A stretch of 64,000 nt of DNA from Maritalea sp051251695 (GTDB lineage Bacteria > Pseudomonadota > Alphaproteobacteria > Rhizobiales > Devosiaceae), in the NCBI RefSeq assembly GCF_051251695.1, contig NZ_JBPOEU010000011.1:62001-126000 (forward strand), written 5' to 3'. Shown piece after piece: positions 1 through 8,586 of this stretch; within the stretch, counting starts at the first letter, position 1, and each line of letters starts with the position of its first letter. The notes below the pieces were generated by a model that made no database searches, was not told the origin of the DNA, and saw only the letters and a list, made by a program, of their open reading frames with translations. Made by a program: the position numbers and the translations under genes.

Positions 1-1514
1 TCAGACAATCTCAAATGCTTAAATTGACGCCTCAATTGATGCAGTCAATCAAGCTGTTGCAACTGTCGCATCTTGAGCTCTCTACATTTGTTGAAAATGA
101 GTTGCTACATAATCCGCTGCTTGACCGGGCAGAGCCCAACGCTGATGAGCGCGGTGACAATGAAGGCAATTCCGCCGAACCAGACCAACCTGAACATGGC
201 GATAGTGGTCCAACTGATATTGTCAGCCAGGGTGAACAGTTTGAAAGCGCGACTTCGTTGGCAAGCGAAATGGATACTGACGCGGCCAGCCTATTTCCCG
301 AGCAGGTGGGGCAAGATAGTGTTTCTCAGTCCACCACCAACTGGCAAGAGGGGCGAGGCCAAAGCCTTAGTGGCGGCGTGGGCGCTGAAAAGGCTGAGAT
401 CGATCAATATGTTTCCTCCACCAAATCACTTGGTGATCATTTGATCGAACAGGTTCACCTCATCTTGCGACATCCGGGCGATTTGCTGATCGCCAGTGCC
501 ATCATCGAAAATCTCAATGAAGCCGGATATATCAATATTGAGTTGGCACAAATTGCTGACCTGTTGGGTACCGAGCTAGGACATGTAGAAGCGGTGCTCG
601 AAGCTATTCAGGGCTGTGATCCCATCGGCATATTTGCCCGGAACGTGCCTGAATGTCTTGCCATCCAGCTCAAGGAAAAGGACCGACTTGATCCGATGAT
701 GCAGGCTTTGCTGGATCATCTTGATCTGGTTGCAGCGCATAAATTCAAAGAACTCATGGCATTGATCGATTGCGACCAAGATGACCTTAAAGACATGCTG
801 GATGAAATTAAGCGCCTTAACCCGCGTCCTGGTGTTTCTTTTGAGGGGACGCCCATTCAACCAGTCGTTCCAGATGTTTATATTCGCCCAGCAAATGATG
901 GCGGTTGGGAAATTGAGCTGAACAGCGAGGTCTTGCCCAACGTTTTAATCAACAGAACTTATTATGCTGAAGTGTCGGCCAAAGCGAAGAAAGGCGAGGA
1001 AAAAAACTACCTCACCGAATGTTTGCAAACCGCAAACTGGCTAACCAGAAGTCTGGACCAGCGCGCACAAACCATTTTGAAAGTCACCAGTGAAATTGCT
1101 CGAATGCAGGATGGCTTTTTGTTGCATGGCGTTTCCCACCTCAAACCAATGACGTTGAAGATGGTGGCTGAAGCTGTGGATATGCACGAATCTACGATAA
1201 GTCGGGTCACCGCCAACAAATATGTTGCCACCCCACGCGGGCTTTTTGAATTGCGATATTTTTTCACCAGCGCCATTTCCAGCTCGACGAGTGGTGATGA
1301 GGATCACTCAGCCGCTGCTGTGCGGCACGAAATCAAGCAATTGATTGATGCGGAAGACCCCAAGAAGATTTTGTCAGATGACAAAATCGCCGTCATTTTA
1401 AATGAACAACATCAGATGGGGGTCGCGCGTCGTACTGTTGCGAAATATCGCGAGGCGATGGATATCCCATCTTCTGTTCTTCGACGCAGGCAAAAGCGTG
1501 AACTGCTAGGCTAA
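1..1514 (+). CDS. rpoN: RNA polymerase sigma-54 factor RpoN (5' truncated by window edge)
   Basis: This is the alternative sigma factor for nitrogen and other enhancer-dependent promoters. The reading frame is open to the first base: before the first ATG (position 15) the in-frame codons read RQSQ and run into MLKLTPQLMQSIKLLQ. This matches the conserved region I motif near the RpoN N-terminus, so the true start lies outside the window. An acidic variable region II follows (about residues 35-130), then the core-binding domain, and the RpoN box ARRTVAKYRE at 1425-1454 that reads the -24 element. Only about a dozen N-terminal residues seem to be missing. In Hyphomicrobiales rpoN is normally followed directly by hpf and ptsN; here a reverse-strand glutaminase intervenes. 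Confidence 0.97.
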   Translation, partial: RQSQMLKLTPQLMQSIKLLQLSHLELSTFVENELLHNPLLDRAEPNADERGDNEGNSAEPDQPEHGDSGPTDIVSQGEQFESATSLASEMDTDAASLFPEQVGQDSVSQSTTNWQEGRGQSLSGGVGAEKAEIDQYVSSTKSLGDHLIEQVHLILRHPGDLLIASAIIENLNEAGYINIELAQIADLLGTELGHVEAVLEAIQGCDPIGIFARNVPECLAIQLKEKDRLDPMMQALLDHLDLVAAHKFKELMALIDCDQDDLKDMLDEIKRLNPRPGVSFEGTPIQPVVPDVYIRPANDGGWEIELNSEVLPNVLINRTYYAEVSAKAKKGEEKNYLTECLQTANWLTRSLDQRAQTILKVTSEIARMQDGFLLHGVSHLKPMTLKMVAEAVDMHESTISRVTANKYVATPRGLFELRYFFTSAISSSTSGDEDHSAAAVRHEIKQLIDAEDPKKILSDDKIAVILNEQHQMGVARRTVAKYREAMDIPSSVLRRRQKRELLG

Positions 1515-1539
1515 GTGCCTCTTTTATTATCCGCGTCTC

Positions 1540-2472
1540 TCACGCAAAAACCGACCAATTGAGTTGATCCACCACATCTTCCAGCATCCCAGTGCCCACA
1601 AGTGAATTGCCTCTTGTGTCTAATCCCGGCGACCACACGGCGATTGAAGCGATACCGGGCACAACGGCAAGGATCATGCCGCTCACCCCGCTTTTCGCAG
1701 GAATGCCCACACGATATGCAAATTCACCAGAACCATCATAATGGCCACATGTCAGCATAATAGCCGCAATGCGTCTTGCTCGTCTTTCCGAAACTATTTT
1801 ACGTCCACCCGCACCGGTCGCGCCGCCAAACGCTAAGAACCGCCCGGCGCGAGATAGTTGCACACATGACATTGAAAGCGCACATTGGTGGAAATAAACG
1901 CCTAAAGTCATTTCCACTGAATTGCGTAAATTGCCATGTGAAGCCAAATAATTAGCAAGCGCGCGATTGCGGTGGCCGGTTTCAGCTTCTGATTGGGCGA
2001 CCAGCTTGTCGATGATGATTTCATCGTCATCTGCCAATGAGCGCACGAACTGAACCAGTTCACCCAACGCTTCCTTTGGACGATAGTTTGATAAAATGGC
2101 GTCCGTCACCACGATGGCGCCGGCATTCACAAATGGGTTCCTTGGAATGCCGTTTTCATGTTCCAGCTGCAAAATCGAATCAAATGAAGAACCCGATGGT
2201 TCTCGCCCCACCCGCGTCCACAATCGGTCGCCTTGTGCGCCCAAAGCCAATGCCAGTGTAAAGATTTTGGAAACAGACTGTATCGTAACCCCATCATTAC
2301 AATCACCAGCGCAGATGGTTTTGCCGTTCGCCAAGGTTATGGCGATACCTGCTTTTTGCGGATCTGCTTTTGCTAGTTCGTAAATATAGGTAGCAACCAC
2401 ACCACGTTCTTCGCGCTCGCGCGCACGCTCCACAGCATATTTGGCCGCCAGCTCAGTGCGTTCTTGATCCAA
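1540..2472 (-). CDS. glsA: glutaminase A
   Basis: It hydrolyses glutamine to glutamate and ammonia in the cytoplasm. The serine-dependent beta-lactamase-like fold is shown by the SVSK motif (Ser66, Lys69), by NPFVNAGAI, and by a C-terminal GIPAKSGVSG segment. The open frame reaches 2532, but I place the start at a TTG at 2472. GGGGAG (2482-2487) lies nine bases upstream of it, and the resulting 310 residues match the usual family length of about 308. The gene converges on rpoN (25 bases between the stops) and is divergent from hpf. A glutamine-degrading enzyme here is functionally close to the nitrogen-control genes around it, but a regulatory link is only inference. Confidence 0.93.
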   Translation of the reverse strand: MDQERTELAAKYAVERAREREERGVVATYIYELAKADPQKAGIAITLANGKTICAGDCNDGVTIQSVSKIFTLALALGAQGDRLWTRVGREPSGSSFDSILQLEHENGIPRNPFVNAGAIVVTDAILSNYRPKEALGELVQFVRSLADDDEIIIDKLVAQSEAETGHRNRALANYLASHGNLRNSVEMTLGVYFHQCALSMSCVQLSRAGRFLAFGGATGAGGRKIVSERRARRIAAIMLTCGHYDGSGEFAYRVGIPAKSGVSGMILAVVPGIASIAVWSPGLDTRGNSLVGTGMLEDVVDQLNWSVFA

Positions 2473-2752
2473 GTGTACAGTCTCCCCAAAACGATACAAA
2501 GCCAATGATTTAGGGAACAGGAACGGTCCCAAAGGTGCAACAGTTCAGCGCAATTGTTGAACTTATCCCCTTGTGAAACAAGTGCCCAATTGGCGCAACT
2601 TTTTGTGGAATTTTTTCAAATTTTGCAAAACAATAAATGCGCCGCAAAAAGCGGTGTGATTCACTGGTGCATAGCTATAAACACTACCCTTTTTTTTAAG
2701 CGCATGGAAGGGAATTTGAGAAGATAATCTAACATTTGAGCGATTGCTCTTT

Positions 2753-2761
2753 TGCTATACT
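2753..2761 (+). promoter_or_regulatory. extended -10 promoter candidate for hpf-ptsN
   Basis: TG at 2753-2754 followed by one base and TATACT at 2756-2761 forms an extended -10 element. It lies about 80 bases before the chosen hpf start, with no good -35. The rest of the 368-base gap between glsA and hpf (2473-2840) is AT-rich, and I see no gene or convincing sigma-54 site in it. Confidence 0.4.
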
Positions 2762-2840
2762 CGGCGTTAAGCTTTGGTTGTGAGGATACTCTCCTCGGCT
2801 CTAGAGCCCTTCAAATAAATCCAACGAAATGGGGTACATA

Positions 2841-3407
2841 ATGAACTTACGTGTTTCAGGAAAGAACATGGATGTCGGCGATGCATTACGCACGAAGGCA
2901 TTAGACCATCTCGAATCTGCGATCACTAAATACTTTGATGGCGGATATGATGGCCACCTCACTTTGGAACATGAAGGCAATCGCTTTAACGCGGATTGTC
3001 ACATTCATTTAGATACAGGCATGATTTTGCAGGCGAGCGCTGACGCGGGTGATGCAACCTCGGCATTTGAAACCGCAGCCGAGCGCATTGAGAAACGCCT
3101 ACGACGCTATAAACGTAAATTGAAAAACCATCGTCGGGTCGCTGGCATTGGTGCAACCTCCCAATCATATGTTCTGGCGTCGCCAGAATCAGAAATAGAA
3201 GTGGACGAAGACTTCTCCCCAGCGGTGATTGCAGAAACCACATCCAACTTGCATTCAATGAGTGTAGGGGAAGCGGTGATGGAACTTGATATGACCGAAC
3301 AGGACGTCATGGTTTTTCGCCATGCTGGACATGGCCGCGTAAATGTGGTTTATCGCCGGGCTGATGGCAATATTGGCTGGGTTGACCCAGAGCCACAGGA
3401 CGCTTAA
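2841..3407 (+). CDS. hpf: ribosome hibernation promoting factor, long form
   Basis: It binds the 30S decoding region and dimerises ribosomes into inactive 100S particles in stationary phase. The N-terminal S30Ae domain (about residues 1-100) begins MNLRVSGKNMDVGDALR. A linker follows, then the C-terminal dimerisation domain ending near VVYRRADGNIGWVDPE, so this is the 188-residue long form rather than the short gammaproteobacterial one. An upstream in-frame ATG at 2829 exists. I prefer 2841 because homologues begin MxLRVSG and GGGG sits seven bases before it. ptsN follows after 33 bases, the usual neighbour. Confidence 0.93.
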   Translation: MNLRVSGKNMDVGDALRTKALDHLESAITKYFDGGYDGHLTLEHEGNRFNADCHIHLDTGMILQASADAGDATSAFETAAERIEKRLRRYKRKLKNHRRVAGIGATSQSYVLASPESEIEVDEDFSPAVIAETTSNLHSMSVGEAVMELDMTEQDVMVFRHAGHGRVNVVYRRADGNIGWVDPEPQDA

Positions 3408-3440
3408 GACGCGCTTTTCGAATTAACCAAGAGAGAATTC

Positions 3441-3908
3441 ATGGAACTGGCTGATATCCTTTCAAAGGATGCCATAGTGCCTTGTGCTAAGGCCACTTGT
3501 AAGCGTCAATTGCTGCAGCTTGCTGCAGACAAAGCCGCAGAACTTGTGGGCGGTGATGCACATGAAATCTTTAAAACGTTAACCGAACGCGAGCAATTGG
3601 GCACCACGGGGCTTGGCGATGGTATCGCCATTCCCCACGGCAAAGTTGCAGGCCTGAGCGGCGTGACGTGTATCTTTGTTCGCCTTGACCACCCGATCGA
3701 TTTTGATGCGGTTGATGAAAAGCCCGTCGATTTGGCATTTGTGTTGCTGGCACCTAAAGGCGCGGGCGCAGACCATCTTAAAGCTTTGTCCCGAATCGCC
3801 CGTTTGGTGCGGTCTAACAATATAGCAGAACAGGCCCGCTCACTCCGCGATGGCGATGAGCTTTATCAACTTTTAACGAGCATACCCGGTCAATCTGACG
3901 CCGCTTAA
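3441..3908 (+). CDS. ptsN: PTS IIA-like nitrogen regulatory protein (EIIA-Ntr)
   Basis: This is the terminal phosphoacceptor of the nitrogen PTS (EI-Ntr, NPr/HPr, EIIA-Ntr), which transports no sugar but tunes potassium, nitrogen and carbon regulation. The 155-residue protein is a single EIIA fructose/mannitol-type domain with active-site His66 in GDGIAIPHGK. GAGAG lies just upstream of the ATG. It probably shares the hpf transcript. The HPr and an EIIA-Man partner are encoded 46 kb away in this window (50037-50777). The EI enzyme is not in the window. Confidence 0.95.
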   Translation: MELADILSKDAIVPCAKATCKRQLLQLAADKAAELVGGDAHEIFKTLTEREQLGTTGLGDGIAIPHGKVAGLSGVTCIFVRLDHPIDFDAVDEKPVDLAFVLLAPKGAGADHLKALSRIARLVRSNNIAEQARSLRDGDELYQLLTSIPGQSDAA

Positions 3909-3909
3909 T

Positions 3910-3926
3910 CTCACAAAGTGAGTTTT
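3910..3926 (+). terminator. short hairpin after ptsN
   Basis: CTCAC-AAA-GTGAG followed by TTTT begins two bases after the ptsN stop. The five-pair stem is weak, but its position between the convergent ptsN and DUF1150 genes fits a terminator. Confidence 0.4.
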
Positions 3927-3939
3927 ACGGCTTTAGGCC

Positions 3940-4209
3940 CTAATGACGCACGGCGATGTTTTGGCCTTTTTCAGCCAACCATCGGTGAATGGCATCTTGA
4001 TCGTCAGTGATCAGTAAGGGCGTGCCATCCGCACCGAATAGTGCTTCAAATTCGATCTGCTCTGGTGCGTCTTTTGCTTGTGGAAACATCGCTTTAAGCT
4101 GTTTGCCGGTCAGTTGACGGCTATAAACGATCTTATCTTCGCCCAGCGCCCGAAAATCTTCAGTGCTTAAAGGTGTCGCGGTTGGTGTCGTAATGTTTGA
4201 ATTTGTCAT
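3940..4209 (-). CDS. DUF1150 family small protein
   Basis: This 89-residue soluble protein of unknown function belongs, by its overall pattern, to the alphaproteobacterial DUF1150 family (segments such as YSRQLTGKQLKAMFP and a C-terminal DDQDAIHRWLAEKGQ). It lies 64 or more bases downstream of, and on the same strand as, a small heat-shock protein, an association common in Hyphomicrobiales. It is probably co-transcribed from the RpoH-type promoter upstream of hsp20, which suggests a stress-related role. No catalytic motif is visible. Confidence 0.8.
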   Translation of the reverse strand: MTNSNITTPTATPLSTEDFRALGEDKIVYSRQLTGKQLKAMFPQAKDAPEQIEFEALFGADGTPLLITDDQDAIHRWLAEKGQNIAVRH

Positions 4210-4272
4210 ATTTTACTCCGAAACTTAAATTGATGGCATCGCCATACTTTTTCTTAGCTTGCAGATTTGGTC

Positions 4273-4695
4273 TTAGGTTGCAGACTTGATTTTGATCCGT
4301 TTGGCGACTTTTTCGACATTTGGCCGCCTGATCAAAACGTTCAATAACCCATCGCGTAGATCCGCGCCTTCGACCAACATGCTTTCGGCAAGCAAGAAGC
4401 TGCGCTGAAATTGTCGGGCGGCAATGCCGCGGTGCAAAAATTCGCGTTTTGGATCATCAGATTGACGTCCACGTATGAGGAGTTGACTATCTTCAAGGGT
4501 AATTTCCAACTCATCCTCAGAAAAACCTGCGACCGCAATTGAGATCAAAAAGGTCTCTGATCCATCTTTGGCGCAAACCCGTTCAATATTGTAAGGCGGG
4601 TAGCCATCGGCGGCTTTGGCCAGTCGGTCTAGCCGTTGTTCGAACTCGTCAAACCCGAGGAGAAATGGAGAGGAGAAAAATGACATTCGTGACAT
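4273..4695 (-). CDS. small heat-shock protein, Hsp20/IbpA family
   Basis: This is an ATP-independent holdase that binds unfolding proteins. It carries an alpha-crystallin domain (about residues 35-130: PYNIERV, ISIAVAGFSEDELEI, HRGIAARQFQRSF) and a short C-terminal tail. The frame extends upstream to a TTG at 4728. I choose the ATG at 4695 because homologues begin MSRMS-FSSPFLLGFD. A DUF1150 gene follows. A near-consensus heat-shock sigma promoter lies about 100 bases upstream (4791-4818). Confidence 0.92.
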   Translation of the reverse strand: MSRMSFFSSPFLLGFDEFEQRLDRLAKAADGYPPYNIERVCAKDGSETFLISIAVAGFSEDELEITLEDSQLLIRGRQSDDPKREFLHRGIAARQFQRSFLLAESMLVEGADLRDGLLNVLIRRPNVEKVAKRIKIKSAT

Positions 4696-4790
4696 ATTCT
4701 TTTCTTGGAGCATCTGCCTTTGGGCCAAACACTCAACTGTCCTTTTAAAAGCAACTTTTTTGGCCCGCTTAGCGGCACCTCATGTTAAAG

Positions 4791-4818
4791 ATATGGTTAG
4801 CTCATAAAGAAGTTCAAG
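4791..4818 (-). promoter_or_regulatory. RpoH (sigma-32) type promoter of hsp20-DUF1150
   Basis: On the minus strand CTTGAA (4813-4818) is followed after exactly 16 bases by CCATAT (4791-4796). This matches the alphaproteobacterial RpoH pattern CTTGAA-N15-17-CCANAT, and it sits upstream of a classic heat-shock gene. Confidence 0.75.
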
Positions 4819-4903
4819 TCACAAGTTGATATCTGGTCGCAAAAATGGCGTTGAAGGCACTGCCTGACGCATCTTCTTCAACTTTTCAGTGAGATTAAGT
4901 CCC

Positions 4904-5743
4904 ATGTTCATTTCCATCGTTATGCCCGCCTACAACGCGCAAAATACCATCGCTGCTAGCGTTCGAAGCGCTTTAGCGCAAACCCACATGGATTTTGAAC
5001 TGATCATTTGTGCGGATGACCAACAGGATTATCGTCACCTATTGCGCACAAACCAAATTGATGACCCGCGCATAAAATTCACCCAAACCGATGGTGTTGG
5101 CACAGGCTCGTCAAATGCCCGCAATGTCGGCATGAGCATTGCAGGCGGGCGTTATATCGCTGTTCTGGATGCTGACGATCAATTTGCGCCCGACAAATTA
5201 GAGCAAATTGCTGTCGCATTGGCGCAACATCCCTTGGTCACGACCGGGTTGGAAGTTGTGACCCAGACAGGCGAGCATTTAAGATTTGTTGGCTGCACAG
5301 GAAAAGATCGTTTGCTAAGCGCACAACACTATAAACGATGCAACATCTCAATGGACAGCATGGTCGCACATGACCGAAAACTGGTGCCGATCAAATATGA
5401 TACAGATCTGCCGTGCCTTGTTGATTTGGGTTTAATTTTGGACGCCTTTTGCCATGTTGAGCACGCGTTTCATATTACGCGCCCGCTTCATCAATATTTC
5501 AAACAAACGATATCCATCAGTACCGGCCCTGAAGCCGGGCAACGGTACGTCAGAATCAAAAAGTTGCTGATTGAGCGTCTTCAAGCCGGTTACTACCCGC
5601 TCTTAGGGGGCGAAAAAGCTGCTCAAGGCATGATTTCGTTTCTAAATCGATCACTTTTGGCAGAAGCGCAGTTCAAGAATGCCCAACAAATCAATCCAGC
5701 ACTGATCTTTGAAGATCACCTCGAATCAATGCTAAGTCATTAG
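4904..5743 (+). CDS. glycosyltransferase family 2 protein
   Basis: This is a GT-A fold, nucleotide-sugar-dependent transferase. The N-terminal nucleotide-binding strand reads ISIVMPAYNAQNTI, and the metal-binding DxD motif appears as LDADDQF about residue 95. No transmembrane segment is seen, so it is probably a cytoplasmic or peripheral enzyme of 279 residues. The start is set at the ATG at 4904 rather than the GTG at 4889, because the family motif begins immediately after it. It stands alone between hsp20 (divergent) and a peptide transporter. Its sugar and acceptor cannot be inferred. Confidence 0.85.
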   Translation: MFISIVMPAYNAQNTIAASVRSALAQTHMDFELIICADDQQDYRHLLRTNQIDDPRIKFTQTDGVGTGSSNARNVGMSIAGGRYIAVLDADDQFAPDKLEQIAVALAQHPLVTTGLEVVTQTGEHLRFVGCTGKDRLLSAQHYKRCNISMDSMVAHDRKLVPIKYDTDLPCLVDLGLILDAFCHVEHAFHITRPLHQYFKQTISISTGPEAGQRYVRIKKLLIERLQAGYYPLLGGEKAAQGMISFLNRSLLAEAQFKNAQQINPALIFEDHLESMLSH

Positions 5744-5903
5744 TTGGCTGGACAAATTCACGGGTTTATTTACAAAGAATGAGTTTTGTCGGACAATTCT
5801 GGCAAAATTCTTTTGATTTGCGGTTGCGCAAAAGCTCAAAAGCGGTTTTGTTTACCCGGCGGCGTCCGAGTGCCGTAAATGATAATTGGAGGGATACAAT
5901 ATC

Positions 5904-7499
5904 ATGAGAAGATTTACCAAGCTGTTGGCAGCAACAGCTCTAATGAGTGTTATGGCGGGCGGTGCCTATGCCAAGACACTCGTATATTGTTCTGAAGGGT
6001 CTCCTGAAGGGTTTGACGTTGCACCATATACTGCCGGTACAACATTTGATGCCTCTTCTAAGCCGCTTTACAACCGTTTGGTTGAGTTTAAGCGCGGCAC
6101 ATCAGAAGTTATTCCAGGTCTAGCTGAAAGCTGGGAAGTTTCAGAAGATGGTTTGGAATATACATTTAATCTACGTAAAGGCGTAAAGTTCCATACAACT
6201 GGTTTCTTTACTCCATCACGTGACTTTAATGCGGACGACGTGCTGTTCACATTTGACCGTCAGCGCAATGCAGATCACCCATGGTACGAATATGTACCGG
6301 GTATTTCTTGGGAATATTTCAACGGCATGTCTATGCCTGACCTGATCGCTGATATCGTTAAAGTTGACGATTACACTGTGAAGTTCATGCTGACACGTCC
6401 AGAAGCTCCAATGGTTGCAAACCTTGCTATGGATTTTGCTTCAGTTGTTTCTGCAGAATATGCAGACCAGTTGGCAGCATCAGGCACACAAGAAATGCTA
6501 AACCAAGAGCCAGTGGGCACAGGTCCATTTAGCTTTGTTGCATACCAAAAAGATGCTGTGATCCGTTATGCGGCACACGGCGACTATTGGGGTGGCAAGC
6601 AGCCTATCGACGATCTAGTGTTCGCGATCACAACTGACGCGGCAGTTCGCGCTCAGAAGTTGAAAGCTGGCGAATGTCACGTTGCTCCATATCCTAACCC
6701 TGCTGACATTGATGGCCTAAAAGCTGATAGCAACTTGGTTATGATGGAACAGCAAGGCTTGAACGTTGGTTACCTTGCTTACAATACGCAAGTTGAGCCG
6801 TTCAATAACCCTAAAGTGCGTAAAGCGCTTAACATGGCGATCAACAAGCAAGCGATCCTTGATTCAGTATTCCAAGGCGCTGGTTCTGCTGCGAAAAACC
6901 CAATTCCACCAACCATGTGGTCTTACAATGACGCGATCCAGGATGATCCATATGATCCAGCAGCGTCAAAAGCAGCACTTGAAGCTGAGGGCGTAACCGG
7001 TCTTGAGATGGAAGTTTGGGCAATGCCTGTTCAGCGCCCATACAACCCGAATGCCCGTCGTATGGCTGAACTGATCCAAGCTGATTTCGCCGAAGTTGGT
7101 GTTGACGTTCAGATCGTTTCGTTCGAATGGGGTGAGTATCTTGCTCGTTCTAAAGAAGTCGACCGCAAAGGCGCAGTTCTTCTTGGTTGGACAGGTGACA
7201 ATGGTGATCCTGACAACTTCCTAGCGGTTCTTTTGGGCTGTGATGGTGTTGGCGGCTCAAACCGTGCTCAATGGTGTAACGAAGAGTTTGATGCTCTAAC
7301 GCTTAAAGCCAAAACAACTTCAGACATGGCAGAGCGTACCAAGCTTTATGAAGAAGCACAGGTTGTGTTTAAACGTGAAGCTCCATGGGCAACAATTGCG
7401 CACTCAACAGTGTTCATGCCAATGTCAACCAAAGTTAAAGGCTATGTAATGGACCCATTGGGTGGCCACTGGTTTGATGGCGTTGATCTTGATCAGTAG
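5904..7499 (+). CDS. dppA: ABC transporter periplasmic substrate-binding protein, family 5 (dipeptide/oligopeptide type)
   Basis: It captures peptides (or another family-5 ligand) in the periplasm for the permease that follows. A signal peptide is clear: basic MRRFTK, hydrophobic core, and cleavage after GGAYA. The 531-residue body is a family-5 solute-binding protein with GLAESWEVSEDGLEYTF near residue 75. The start at 5904 is set by GGAGGG at 5888-5893; an in-frame TTG upstream is ignored. Codon use is strongly biased to forms such as cgt, ggt, gct and aac, unlike its neighbours but like rpsA in this window, which suggests very high expression. Substrate specificity within the dipeptide, oligopeptide or heme group is not resolved. 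Confidence 0.92.
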   Translation: MRRFTKLLAATALMSVMAGGAYAKTLVYCSEGSPEGFDVAPYTAGTTFDASSKPLYNRLVEFKRGTSEVIPGLAESWEVSEDGLEYTFNLRKGVKFHTTGFFTPSRDFNADDVLFTFDRQRNADHPWYEYVPGISWEYFNGMSMPDLIADIVKVDDYTVKFMLTRPEAPMVANLAMDFASVVSAEYADQLAASGTQEMLNQEPVGTGPFSFVAYQKDAVIRYAAHGDYWGGKQPIDDLVFAITTDAAVRAQKLKAGECHVAPYPNPADIDGLKADSNLVMMEQQGLNVGYLAYNTQVEPFNNPKVRKALNMAINKQAILDSVFQGAGSAAKNPIPPTMWSYNDAIQDDPYDPAASKAALEAEGVTGLEMEVWAMPVQRPYNPNARRMAELIQADFAEVGVDVQIVSFEWGEYLARSKEVDRKGAVLLGWTGDNGDPDNFLAVLLGCDGVGGSNRAQWCNEEFDALTLKAKTTSDMAERTKLYEEAQVVFKREAPWATIAHSTVFMPMSTKVKGYVMDPLGGHWFDGVDLDQ

Positions 7500-7528
7500 A
7501 TCTTGATGACACTTTGAATGGACTTGAG

Positions 7529-7559
7529 CAGGCGCTGGATTTTCAGCGCCTGTTTTCTT
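7529..7559 (+). terminator. intrinsic terminator between binding protein and permease genes
   Basis: CAGGCGCTG (7529-7537), a six-base loop and CAGCGCCTG (7544-7552) form a perfect nine-pair stem followed by TTTTCTT. It lies inside the operon and probably reduces transcription of the membrane components relative to the binding protein. Confidence 0.85.
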
Positions 7560-7569
7560 AGGAAAAAGA

Positions 7570-8577
7570 ATGTTTAAATTCATCTTAAATAAGTTGGCAC
7601 TGATTGTGCCCACATTCTTCGGCATCACCATCGTGGCTTTTGGTTTCGTGCGTGTATTGCCTGGGGATCCAATCCTAGCGCTCGCGGGAGAGCGCGGGGT
7701 AAAGCCGGAACGGTACCAAGAACTTCTGGTTCAGTTTGGCTTTGACCGACCAATTTGGGAACAATATTTCACCTATCTGGTCAATTTGTTCCAAGGCGAC
7801 TTTGGGACTTCAATTTCGACAAAGCGCCCTGTTTTGGACGAGTTCCTGACCCTGTTTCCAGCCACTGTTGAACTGGCCTTATGCGCCATCATCTTTGCGA
7901 TTGCCTTGGGCATTCCAGCAGGGATCATTTCAGCGGTGAAACGTGGATCATGGTTTGATCAGTTGGCCATGGGCACCGCGCTTGCGGGTTACTCAATGCC
8001 GATTTTTTGGTGGGGGCTTTTGCTCATCATCTTCTTTTCGGGCACATTGGGATGGACACCGGTTTCAGGCCGCATATCGCTTATCTACTTCTTCCCACAA
8101 GTCACCGGCTTTATGCTGATTGATAGTTTGCTGTCAGGGCAACAAGGCGCGTTTAAATCCGCGTTTATGCACCTGATATTGCCGACCATTGTGCTGGGTA
8201 CAATTCCGCTGGCGGTGATTGCGCGTCAAACACGCTCAGCCATGCTAGAAGTGTTGGGCGAAGACTATGTGCGTACGGCACGCGCGAAAGGCTTGGGGCA
8301 ATTGCAAGTGATCGGCGTTCACGCTTTGCGCAATGCACTTATTCCGGTGATCACAACCATTGGTTTGCAGGTCGGCGTGTTGCTGGCGGGTGCAATTTTG
8401 ACAGAAACTATCTTTTCTTGGCCGGGTATCGGCAAGTGGATGGTTGATAGTATTTTTAGACGGGATTATCCGTCTGTGCAGGGTGGATTGGTGCTGATCG
8501 CATTGATTGTTATGGTGGTGAACCTAACAGTTGATGTGCTTTACGGCCTCATTAACCCGCGCATCAGGCATCAGTGA
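7570..8577 (+). CDS. dppB: dipeptide ABC transporter permease DppB
   Basis: This is an inner-membrane subunit of a family-5 peptide importer, 335 residues with about six transmembrane helices. The first helix is residues 8-28. The cytoplasmic EAA loop that contacts the ATPases reads DYVRTARAKGLGQLQVIG near residue 230. The ATG follows an AGGA Shine-Dalgarno. It starts 71 bases after dppA, beyond an intrinsic terminator, and is followed ten bases later by dppC. The order A-B-C-D-F is the standard dpp/opp layout. Confidence 0.93.
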   Translation: MFKFILNKLALIVPTFFGITIVAFGFVRVLPGDPILALAGERGVKPERYQELLVQFGFDRPIWEQYFTYLVNLFQGDFGTSISTKRPVLDEFLTLFPATVELALCAIIFAIALGIPAGIISAVKRGSWFDQLAMGTALAGYSMPIFWWGLLLIIFFSGTLGWTPVSGRISLIYFFPQVTGFMLIDSLLSGQQGAFKSAFMHLILPTIVLGTIPLAVIARQTRSAMLEVLGEDYVRTARAKGLGQLQVIGVHALRNALIPVITTIGLQVGVLLAGAILTETIFSWPGIGKWMVDSIFRRDYPSVQGGLVLIALIVMVVNLTVDVLYGLINPRIRHQ

Positions 8578-8586
8578 GGACTTTAG

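Noticed and set aside
2591..2608. TGGCGC-N5-TTTGT as a sigma-54 promoter before hpf
   Set aside because: The -12 GC dinucleotide is missing, so the match is not adequate.
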